Below, one piece after another: positions 1 to 5,313 of a DNA stretch of 6,581 bases. The position numbers and the translations under genes are program-made. The notes under the pieces are model-generated. The model worked only from the letters and a program-made list of their open reading frames with translations, was not told where the DNA came from and did no database searches. Source of the DNA: an uncultured Eubacteriales bacterium. Its GTDB lineage: Bacteria > Bacillota > Clostridia > Oscillospirales > CAG-272. The stretch's first letter is position 1, and each line of letters opens with the position of its first letter. Location of the stretch: positions 1 to 6,581 of the forward strand of contig CAKSEM010000083.1 of the NCBI GenBank assembly GCA_934446485.1, given 5' to 3'.

Positions 1-947
1 TAGGTGTACTCACGGTCAACCCCTGAAACGATCGGGCAATATAGATCGTACATTTCGAGCTGTTCCAGACCGAGCACACGGCGGCGAAGCTCAGTATACC
101 GACGCATATCGGGAAGTCCGCCGTGTACCGCCTCAACGAGGCTGTCATAAACCTCAGTCGGTACATTTGACGCAAACAGAGCCGCGTCGCGCGCAGAGTC
201 GAATGAACGAACTCCCGCAAAGTATTCATCAAACTTCACGCTGCCGCCGTACATTGCGGCAAATGTGTTGATATACCGTTTGAATTCGCCGAAATATTTT
301 TCATACGCCTCACGTCTCACCTCACGCACACCGCTCGACATGAACGACTGGTACGTGCCGTGAGTGAGCGGAACTTCGCGCCCGTCCGCATCGTGAGTGC
401 TCGGGAACGTCATATCTACACTCTCAAGCATACCGAAAGCATCGGACGGAGTCGAAGCGGCATCCGACAGACGCGACAGCATATCCTCCCCACGTTCGTC
501 AAGCGTGTGAGCGCGGCGTCGTGCAATATCGCAAAGCTCATGACGGTACGCCGAGAGCGCACCGTACGCTGCCGCCTTCCTCAGCCATTCGTCGCCTGCC
601 GAAAGGAGCTCGGGGCTCATAAACGATATGGCGGAGCTGAATTCCACGAACAGATTGACCGCACGCCCTGCTATCTCCTGATAGAGCGGATCTCCGTTGT
701 CCGATTCTTTTCGGAGATTGGCGAAAAGGTATACCCTCTCAACCTGTTCCGCTGCTGCATATATGGCGTCAAGTCCCGTTTTAAGAGCCTTTTTCGATCC
801 TGTCAGTGTGCCGCGCAGCGACGGAAGCTGTGCAACGCTCGCCTCAGCCTCGGAAAACGCCGCCTCCCATTCATCACAATCTTTAAAAATATCGGAAAGA
901 TCCCACATATAGATCGGATCCATCTCTTCTCTTCCGCGAAGGCTCAT
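1..947 (-). CDS. pepF: Oligoendopeptidase F (peptidase family M3B), N-terminal part, 3' end outside window
   Basis: Cytoplasmic zinc metallopeptidase that cleaves short peptides. The first 315 residues are readable and open to the window edge without a stop. The protein begins with the family's usual opening (WDLSDIF at residues 15-21). It continues as a helical, acidic N-terminal domain, including a stretch ending GTYQSFMSS and the segment MYDLYCPIV at 299-307, which closely resembles the family's linker into the catalytic domain. The zinc motif HExxH, expected roughly 80 residues further on in this roughly 600-residue family, lies beyond the left edge, so catalytic competence cannot be judged. 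The ATG at 947 is chosen because AGGAGG lies at 959-964, 11 bases upstream, a slightly long spacing. An in-frame GTG at 956 is only 2 bases from that site. An ATG at 923 would give a start (MDPIYMWDL) closer to many homologues. The gene lies downstream of the AbrB-family gene on the same strand. Confidence 0.9.
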   Translation of the reverse strand, partial: MSLRGREEMDPIYMWDLSDIFKDCDEWEAAFSEAEASVAQLPSLRGTLTGSKKALKTGLDAIYAAAEQVERVYLFANLRKESDNGDPLYQEIAGRAVNLFVEFSSAISFMSPELLSAGDEWLRKAAAYGALSAYRHELCDIARRRAHTLDERGEDMLSRLSDAASTPSDAFGMLESVDMTFPSTHDADGREVPLTHGTYQSFMSSGVREVRREAYEKYFGEFKRYINTFAAMYGGSVKFDEYFAGVRSFDSARDAALFASNVPTEVYDSLVEAVHGGLPDMRRYTELRRRVLGLEQLEMYDLYCPIVSGVDREYT

Positions 948-1008
948 AGCTCTCACATCCTCCTATCATAGCGCCGCTGCCTGCGGCATAATCTTATAAG
1001 GGTAAGAA

Positions 1009-1050
1009 ATCAGAGAGCAGTGACGGCTACCGCCGCACGTACTCTCTGAT
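1009..1050 (-). other. Imperfect stem-loop between the AbrB-family gene and pepF
   Basis: Arms at 1009-1017 and 1042-1050 are a perfect 9-bp inverted repeat (ATCAGAGAG / CTCTCTGAT). Inside, CGGC at 1024-1027 pairs with GCCG at 1032-1035 around a TACC loop, and GTG (1020-1022) can pair with CAC (1036-1038) past a bulged A. Read in the direction of the flanking genes, the stem is followed by ATTTCTTACC, a poor U-tract. It is therefore a weak terminator or attenuator candidate rather than a clear one. A second small hairpin (GCCGC at 973-977 with GCGGC at 983-987) lies just before the pepF ribosome binding site. No convincing separate promoter for pepF was found in the gap. Confidence 0.5.
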
Positions 1051-1113
1051 CCTTTCCTGATTCAACACTGTTGCGGGCAACGACCCGTCTCTCTGCGTTG
1101 ACGGTGGAGTGCC

Positions 1114-1359
1114 TCAGACCTCTTTCTTGAGAGTCTCCAGGCAATGCCTGCATATCTTCTTGTCATTGTATGTAATGACATCGTCGGCATCGCCGCAGAA
1201 TATGCATGCAGGCTCATACTTTCTGAGTATGATACGGTCACGCTCGATAAATATCTCGACACCGTCACCGGATGAGAGGTCCATACGCTTTCTGACTTCG
1301 ATGGGAAGCACAAGACGACCGAGCTCATCAATCTTTCTTACAATTCCGAGAGATTTCAT
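1114..1359 (-). CDS. AbrB/SpoVT-family transcriptional regulator with C-terminal Cys4 motif
   Basis: An 81-residue DNA-binding protein. Residues 1-47 form a swapped-hairpin AbrB domain with the family hallmark GIVRKIDELGRLVLPIEVRK, followed by a short beta segment (GVEIFIERDRIILRKYEP). Residues 52-73 carry two CxxC pairs (C52, C55, C70, C73), which probably bind zinc or form a small knuckle. AbrB-like proteins with this tail are common in Clostridia and, by analogy with AbrB and SpoVT, are expected to act as homo-oligomers on AT-rich DNA during stationary phase or sporulation. The ATG at 1359 is chosen because GAGGAGG sits at 1366-1372, six bases upstream. An in-frame ATG at 1374 overlaps that site and is rejected. 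The gene is divergent from spmA, with a strong promoter and palindromes in the gap, so autoregulation is plausible but not shown. The exact subfamily (AbrB, Abh or SpoVT) cannot be fixed from sequence alone. Confidence 0.93.
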   Translation of the reverse strand: MKSLGIVRKIDELGRLVLPIEVRKRMDLSSGDGVEIFIERDRIILRKYEPACIFCGDADDVITYNDKKICRHCLETLKKEV

Positions 1360-1386
1360 GGTATTCCTCCTCATATCGTATTAAAA

Positions 1387-1400
1387 GTGTTATAAAACAC
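1387..1400. promoter_or_regulatory. 14-bp palindrome in the regulator's 5' leader (operator candidate)
   Basis: GTGTT-ATAA-AACAC is a perfect 5-bp inverted repeat with a 4-base AT spacer. It lies just downstream of the predicted start of the AbrB-family transcript and before its ribosome binding site. It resembles the palindrome at 1449-1462 at 10 of 14 positions. It could be an operator or a short mRNA hairpin; binding by the adjacent regulator is inferred only from position. Confidence 0.4.
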
Positions 1401-1414
1401 CTCTACCATAACAT

Positions 1415-1444
1415 ATATTACCACAACTGACTAACTCTCGTCAA
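1415..1444 (-). promoter_or_regulatory. SigA-type promoter of the AbrB-family regulator
   Basis: On the minus strand TTGACG (1439-1444) is followed after 18 bases by TAATAT (1415-1420). The bases just before the -10 read TGG, which gives an extended -10 element. Transcription should start near 1408, leaving a leader of about 50 bases before the ATG at 1359. Confidence 0.7.
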
Positions 1445-1448
1445 CCTC

Positions 1449-1462
1449 GTTTTACATAAAAC
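1449..1462. promoter_or_regulatory. 14-bp palindrome upstream of the regulator promoter (operator candidate)
   Basis: GTTTT-ACAT-AAAAC is a perfect 5-bp inverted repeat placed immediately behind the -35 of the AbrB-family promoter and about 60 bases upstream of the spmA start codon. Its centre is 62 bases from that of the related palindrome at 1387-1400, close to six helical turns. A further inverted half (TGTAAAAAC at 1475-1483) mirrors its left part. The whole gap from 1360 to 1521 is AT-rich, including a run of seven T at 1469-1475. No clear SigA, SigE, SigF or SigG promoter for spmA could be assigned. Confidence 0.4.
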
Positions 1463-1521
1463 TTTTAATTTTTTTGTAAAAACGCGCGATATGTTAAAAA
1501 TAAACTATAAAGGAGGACATT

Positions 1522-2106
1522 ATGCTTGGAAAATGCTTCTTTGTGCTGACATCAATTTCTCTCTGTGCCGCAATTTACAACGGAAGAATCTCTGAACTGT
1601 CTCAGGCGGTGCTCGACGGGGCGGGAGAAGCTGTCGAAATCACAGTAGCTTTGCTCGGAATGATGTGTCTCTGGTGCGGCATCATCGAAGTGCTGCGCGA
1701 TGCCGGAACTGTGTCCCGCCTTTCTCGCCTTCTGTCGCCGCTGCTCCGACGTGCTTTTCCGGACGCATACCGCACAGGTGTCGCCGTTGAGGAGATCTGT
1801 GCTGCAGTCGCAGCCAATATGCTCGGCATCGCAAATGCAGCGACACCGTTTGCGCTCGCAGCTATGGAACGGCTCGACCGCGAAAATCCGATGCCGGAGC
1901 GTGAAAGCGATGATATGGTGACACTCTCCGTGCTCGGTGCATCATCGGTAAGTCTGCTTCCGACGACGGTTATTTCGCTTCTTCACGCGGAAGGCTCCGC
2001 CTCGCCGTACTCCGTTATAGTGCCCATATGGATCTGTTCCTCGGTCTGCACGGTGTTCGTCGTCGTGCTCAGCAGACTGACACGTCGGCGCGGGGGCAGC
2101 AGATGA
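1522..2106 (+). CDS. spmA: Spore maturation protein A
   Basis: Integral membrane protein of 194 residues, close to the family's usual length. In Bacillus subtilis spmA, with spmB, is needed for proper dehydration of the spore core and full heat resistance; the molecular activity is unknown, and the proteins carry a nucleoside-recognition (Gate) fold. Hydrophobic segments lie near residues 3-19, 36-58, 88-115, 132-154 and 163-186. The signature NMLGIANAATP is at 99-109, followed by an AM..L repeat of the usual kind; the family more often has GLGN where this one has GIAN. RRAFPD around residue 77 matches the conserved LFP loop. The start is set by AGGAGG at 1511-1516, five bases before the ATG. 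The stop overlaps the spmB start as ATGA, so the two are very probably cotranscribed and translationally coupled. A basic tail (LTRRRGGSR) should face the cytoplasm. Confidence 0.93.
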   Translation: MLGKCFFVLTSISLCAAIYNGRISELSQAVLDGAGEAVEITVALLGMMCLWCGIIEVLRDAGTVSRLSRLLSPLLRRAFPDAYRTGVAVEEICAAVAANMLGIANAATPFALAAMERLDRENPMPERESDDMVTLSVLGASSVSLLPTTVISLLHAEGSASPYSVIVPIWICSSVCTVFVVVLSRLTRRRGGSR

Positions 2107-2618
2107 ATCTTTTTGCCTCACTTATAATTCCGCTCATCACGGTCGCGGTCGGATTCATTATGTTCAGGCGCGAAGACGCATTCGACTCATTTGTGCGCGG
2201 AGCACGTGAGGGAATGCGGACCTCAGCCGCTATCTTCCCTACCATGGCAGCCCTCATGGTGGCCCTTTCGATGTTCCGCGCGAGCGGCGCGGCTGACCTT
2301 CTCGTCGGGGCGCTGTCGCCGATATGCAAAAGACTCGGGATCCCTCCCGGGATCGTTCCGCTCGCCGTTACCCGCCCGATATCGGGATCTGCTTCGACCG
2401 CCTCATTCGTATCACTGCTGCGCACGGAGGGAGCGGACAGCCCTGCCGCACTTACGGCGGCAATCATAATGGGAAGCTCCGATACGCTCGTATACGTGAT
2501 CGCCGTCTACTTCGGCAGGACACGTGTACGTCACGCGCCGCGTGCATTTGCAATCGGCAGTGCAGGCGCTCTCCTTTGCCTGTTCCTGTCATGCGCACTC
2601 GTCAGACTGTTTTTTTGA
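2103..2618 (+). CDS. spmB: Spore maturation protein B
   Basis: Membrane protein of 171 residues, partner of SpmA in spore core dehydration, with the same Gate-type fold. Recognisable blocks are FDSFVRGAREG (27-37), MFRASGAADLLVGALSP (57-73), LGIPPGIVPLA (78-88), RPISGSAS (91-98), MGSSDT (123-128) and YVIAVYFG (131-138). These follow the order expected for SpmB. The final stretch (about 147-171) is a hydrophobic helix. The start is the ATG inside the ATGA overlap with spmA. It has no good ribosome binding site, only a G-run about eight bases upstream, as is common for translationally coupled genes. A longer reading from 2028 lies inside spmA and adds a non-homologous 25 residues, so it is rejected. 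No intrinsic terminator follows; the next gene starts 73 bases downstream. Confidence 0.93.
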   Translation: MNLFASLIIPLITVAVGFIMFRREDAFDSFVRGAREGMRTSAAIFPTMAALMVALSMFRASGAADLLVGALSPICKRLGIPPGIVPLAVTRPISGSASTASFVSLLRTEGADSPAALTAAIIMGSSDTLVYVIAVYFGRTRVRHAPRAFAIGSAGALLCLFLSCALVRLFF

Positions 2619-2691
2619 GCAGCAGCTGCATATTCCGTCATCCTGCGGGGAAAAGATTGACCGAAGATATCGGAGAGGAGTGTGACGAACG

Positions 2692-2991
2692 GTGGTTCGC
2701 GGTTGTGAAAGACGCATATTTTACGTAAAAAACCCCGGTGGAGACATATTTGACGAAGCATATTTTATTCTGAGGCGGCAGGAGAAGGCCGGCACTGTCC
2801 GCAGCCGTACGGCTACTCCGCGAGAAATTGAGCTTGAAGCCATGCGAATCGCCGAGGGCGCGGCGGGAGCGATGCCGCGCGAAGGTGCAGACGGCGGCCG
2901 TATACGCGCATTTATAGCCGGAGCCGCAGTGTCAGCTGTGGGGATTTGCGCCGTCGGTGCGGCAATCTACGCGGCAGTCGCCGTTTTCTGA
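2692..2991 (+). CDS. Small protein of unknown function with C-terminal membrane segment
   Basis: A 99-residue protein that I cannot assign to a named family, although its front block looks like one shared by uncharacterised clostridial proteins. Residues 13-28 read KNPGGDIFDEAYFILR. A charged, probably helical middle (about 43-57, TPREIELEAMRIAEG) follows, then a Gly/Ala-rich linker with several charges. A hydrophobic stretch at about 73-98 runs to the C-terminus, so the protein looks tail-anchored with its N-terminal part in the cytoplasm. The GTG at 2692 is the first possible start after an in-frame TGA at 2683-2685 and has GAGAGGAG at 2673-2680, 11 bases upstream. It lies in the same direction as spmAB and 73 bases after spmB with no terminator between, so cotranscription is plausible. 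A role in sporulation would be a guess from position alone. Confidence 0.7.
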   Translation: MVRGCERRIFYVKNPGGDIFDEAYFILRRQEKAGTVRSRTATPREIELEAMRIAEGAAGAMPREGADGGRIRAFIAGAAVSAVGICAVGAAIYAAVAVF

Positions 2992-3015
2992 AGAAGGAAA
3001 TTTTCAGCATCTCTC

Positions 3016-3044
3016 TTGACCTTTTGTCCATCATATAGTATAAT
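3016..3044 (+). promoter_or_regulatory. Near-consensus SigA promoter upstream of rnj
   Basis: TTGACC (3016-3021), a 17-base spacer and TATAAT (3039-3044) form an almost perfect housekeeping promoter. It starts 25 bases after the stop of the preceding small gene. Transcription should begin around 3051, about 320 bases before the rnj start codon. Confidence 0.88.
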
Positions 3045-3050
3045 TACTGT

Positions 3051-3370
3051 TGAATCATGTTCTGCCCGGCGCAAGGCTCGATCGCCAGCAGCTTTGCACA
3101 CTGACCGGAAGACCGAATCGGAACGGCTATCCTCCGCCGCCTTCGGAGGAACAGTACCACCGCCGTTTTGCAACTCTTGTGCCGTAGGCACATTACATAT
3201 CCGATAAGCGCGGCATATCCGCCGTACCGCAATGCGGACGTCGGTAGGTGCGTATCTTTTTGTATGCCTGCGGCAGGCAGAATCGGGTCTCACCACACAT
3301 ACGTTTTTCAGACCGAACGCAACATAAAGAAATCTCCGGGAGCAGTCCCGGAATATATGAAAGGAATTTT
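3051..3370 (+). promoter_or_regulatory. Long structured 5' leader of rnj (or an embedded uncharacterised RNA)
   Basis: This stretch has no credible reading frame and follows a strong promoter. Several perfect or near-perfect helices can be drawn. 3071-3078 pairs with 3090-3097 (8 bp, one G-U). 3119-3127 pairs with 3162-3170 (9 bp, two G-U) and encloses 3130-3136 with 3144-3150 (7 bp). 3178-3183 pairs with 3187-3192 (6 bp, GTA loop). 3227-3230 pairs with 3234-3237. 3265-3270 pairs with 3274-3279 (6 bp). 3286-3290 pairs with 3310-3314. TTCTGCC at 3060-3066 can also pair with GGCAGAA at 3276-3282, which excludes the 3265-3279 hairpin. T-runs at 3256-3261 and 3304-3308 are not directly preceded by strong stems, so no clean terminator separates a stand-alone RNA from rnj. 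It does not match T-box, SRP RNA, RNase P RNA or tmRNA signatures that I know. Confidence 0.55.
3335..3352 (+). other. Perfect GC-rich hairpin just before the rnj ribosome binding site
   Basis: TCCGGGA (3335-3341), loop GCAG, TCCCGGA (3346-3352): a perfect 7-bp stem with a four-base loop. It ends eight bases before AAGGA at 3361-3365, the ribosome binding site of rnj. No U-tract follows, so it is not a terminator. It could mark an RNA-processing or protein-binding site that affects translation of rnj. Confidence 0.65.
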
Positions 3371-5251
3371 ATGGCTAAAAAACAGACTACCGGTACAAAT
3401 GCGGCAGCCGAAAGCACTGCCGAAAAGAAAAAGAAAACCTCTGCTGCGGGAAGCCGTGGGCAGGCGCAGCGCAGCGGACGCACCCCCTCGCGGAAGATCA
3501 CAAAATCAAAGGCAGACGATGCGCAGCGTGCTGTCGATATGCCGAAAAAGGTGCGCGTTAAGGCAACAGCCGCAGAGGGCGCCTCGGACAAAAACAGAAC
3601 CAAGCTGCGCGTAATGATGCTCGGCGGACTCAATGAAATCGGAAAGAATCTCGCCGTAATCGAATACGGCGACAGCATCATAATCATCGACTGCGGGCTC
3701 GCATTTCCCGATGAAGATATGCCCGGCATCGATCTCGTCATCCCGGACTTCACCTATCTTGAAAAGAATTACGATAAAATAAAGGGGATACTGATCACGC
3801 ACGGTCATGAGGACCATATCGGTGCGATCCCCTACCTGCTCCGCCAGATAGACGTTCCGGTTTACGGCACGCGCCTCACTCTCGGCATACTTGAGAATAA
3901 GCTCGCCGAGCACCGTCTGCTCGGTTCACGCACTCTCGTTACGGTCGAAGCGGGAACTATACTCACCCTCGGTGCGTTCAAAGCCGAGTTTATACACGTC
4001 AACCACTCGATCGCCGATGCATGCTGCATCGCGATCACGACTCCCGTCGGTGTCATCATACACAGCGGCGACTTCAAGCTCGACGTCTCGCCGATCGGCG
4101 GAGAGATGATGGATCTGACGCGCATCGGAGAGTACGGCAGACGCGGCGTACTGCTCCTTATGTGCGAATCCACCAATGTCGAAAGACCCGGTTTTACACC
4201 GTCCGAGCGGCGCGTCGGACACTCACTCGACGGAATATTCATGCAGAATCCCGACCGACGCATCATCATAGCTACATTCTCCTCGAACGTGCACCGTGTT
4301 CAGCAAATCATCAACACGAGCGTCAAATTCGGGCGGAAGATCGCCATAACCGGGCGGAGCATGATAAACGTTATCGGTGCTGCGGTACGGCTCGGCTATA
4401 TGGAGGTGCCTGACGGCGCAATCATAGACATAAATGATATCGGGCGCTATCCGTCGGAGATGATAACCATCGTCACTACGGGCTCACAGGGTGAGCCTAT
4501 GTCTGCTCTGTACAGAATGGCGTTCTCGGATCACAATCAGGTCTCGCTCTCGCCGAACGACCTCGTCGTGCTCTCATCGCATGCAATACCCGGAAACGAA
4601 AAACTCGTCGGCCGCATCATAAATGAGATGTACCGCCGAGGTGTCAATGTATACCATGAGGATGCCGAAGTGCACGTTTCGGGACACGCTTGCCGCGAGG
4701 AGCTGAAACTCATGCACGCGCTTACAAAGCCGAAATTCTTCATGCCGATCCACGGAGAGTACCGGCACCTGATGCAGCATAAGGAGCTTGCAGAATTCAT
4801 GGGCATGGACCCCGCAAACATATTCGTCTGCGATATCGGTCAGGTACTTGAACTCGACCGCAACTCCTGCAAACGCGCGGGCACCGTGCCGTCCGGCAAG
4901 ACCCTCGTTGACGGCTACGGCGTGGGCGACGTCGGCAACATCGTGCTGCGCGACCGCCGTCATCTGGCTCAGGACGGACTTATTGTGGTCGTCGCAACGG
5001 TTGACATCGATCAGAACACGCTCATCTCCGGTCCCGATATAATCTCGCGCGGATTCGTATACGTCCGTGAAAGCGAGGAGCTGATGGACGAGATACGCGA
5101 TATATCACGCCGCCTCCTTACGGATATGCTCGAATCCGGCGTTACCGAGTGGACACAGCTGAAGCAGCAGATCAAGGATGCTCTGTCAAAGTACCTCTAC
5201 AATAAGACAAAGCGCCGTCCGATGGTGCTTCCCGTAATAATGAATGTTTGA
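3371..5251 (+). CDS. rnj: Ribonuclease J (metallo-beta-lactamase/beta-CASP family)
   Basis: A 626-residue RNase J, with endonuclease and 5'-to-3' exonuclease activity in mRNA decay and rRNA maturation; it acts in the cytoplasm with two catalytic metal ions. Residues 1-77 are a basic, Ala/Lys/Ser-rich, probably disordered extension. The metallo-beta-lactamase core starts at about K78 (LRVMMLGGLNEIGKN) and carries HGHEDH at 144-149, H212 in HSIAD, and D234 in HSGDFKLD. The beta-CASP part has TGSQGEP (370-376), AIPGNE, HVSGH (435-439) and HGEYR starting at H461. The C-terminal domain ends RRPMVLPVIMNV. All metal ligands are present, so this should be an active enzyme of the J1 type rather than a degenerate J2. 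The ATG at 3371 is preceded by AAGGA five bases upstream. The frame stays open back to an ATG at 3248, but that stretch is leader and encodes nothing family-like. Without the extension the length, about 550, is standard. Confidence 0.97.
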   Translation: MAKKQTTGTNAAAESTAEKKKKTSAAGSRGQAQRSGRTPSRKITKSKADDAQRAVDMPKKVRVKATAAEGASDKNRTKLRVMMLGGLNEIGKNLAVIEYGDSIIIIDCGLAFPDEDMPGIDLVIPDFTYLEKNYDKIKGILITHGHEDHIGAIPYLLRQIDVPVYGTRLTLGILENKLAEHRLLGSRTLVTVEAGTILTLGAFKAEFIHVNHSIADACCIAITTPVGVIIHSGDFKLDVSPIGGEMMDLTRIGEYGRRGVLLLMCESTNVERPGFTPSERRVGHSLDGIFMQNPDRRIIIATFSSNVHRVQQIINTSVKFGRKIAITGRSMINVIGAAVRLGYMEVPDGAIIDINDIGRYPSEMITIVTTGSQGEPMSALYRMAFSDHNQVSLSPNDLVVLSSHAIPGNEKLVGRIINEMYRRGVNVYHEDAEVHVSGHACREELKLMHALTKPKFFMPIHGEYRHLMQHKELAEFMGMDPANIFVCDIGQVLELDRNSCKRAGTVPSGKTLVDGYGVGDVGNIVLRDRRHLAQDGLIVVVATVDIDQNTLISGPDIISRGFVYVRESEELMDEIRDISRRLLTDMLESGVTEWTQLKQQIKDALSKYLYNKTKRRPMVLPVIMNV

Positions 5252-5266
5252 CGGCAAATCAGGCGG

Positions 5267-5294
5267 GTCCCTGCTTGCGGGCTGCAACAGGGGC
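5267..5294 (+). other. Stem-loop in the rnj to U32 gap
   Basis: CCCTG (5269-5273) pairs with CAGGG (5288-5292), extended outward by a G-U and a G-C pair and inward, past a bulged C, by TTGC (5275-5278) with GCAA (5284-5287) around a GGGCT loop. That gives about 11 bp in total. No T-run follows, so it is not an intrinsic terminator. It lies 19 bases before the U32 start codon and may be a processing or stability element in a shared transcript. Confidence 0.55.
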
Positions 5295-5313
5295 TCGCGC
5301 ACGGTATTTACAT

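Noticed and set aside
360..971. Plus-strand open frame of 203 codons
   Set aside because: It is the exact antisense phase of pepF, whose minus-strand reading matches the oligoendopeptidase F N-terminus throughout; the plus-strand peptide resembles nothing and has no ribosome binding site.
2028..2102. Upstream ATG for spmB at 2028
   Set aside because: It lies inside spmA and adds 25 polar residues unlike SpmB; the ATG in the ATGA overlap gives the family's usual N-terminus.
3150..3170. T-box-like GGTGGTAC on the minus strand
   Set aside because: Only part of the T-box core matches, the rest of the leader architecture is missing, and no minus-strand gene lies downstream to be controlled.
3225..3261. 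Intrinsic terminator ending at the T-run 3256-3261
   Set aside because: The candidate stem (3225-3229 with 3242-3246) is short and separated from the T-run by about ten bases, and the T-run itself can sit in the loop of a small GCGTA/TATGC hairpin.
2967..3296. Minus-strand open frame of 109 codons in the rnj leader
   Set aside because: No ribosome binding site, no protein-like features, and it overlaps both the plus-strand promoter and the end of the small gene.
3051..3330. Known housekeeping RNA (SRP RNA, 6S RNA, RNase P RNA, tmRNA) in the 3051-3330 stretch
   Set aside because: The conserved cores I know for SRP RNA, RNase P RNA and tmRNA are absent, and the fold is a row of hairpins rather than the single long rod with a central bubble of 6S RNA; a covariance search would settle it.
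3248..3370. Upstream ATG extending RNase J by 41 residues
   Set aside because: The added part covers leader hairpins and has no family resemblance; AAGGA five bases before the ATG at 3371 marks the start.
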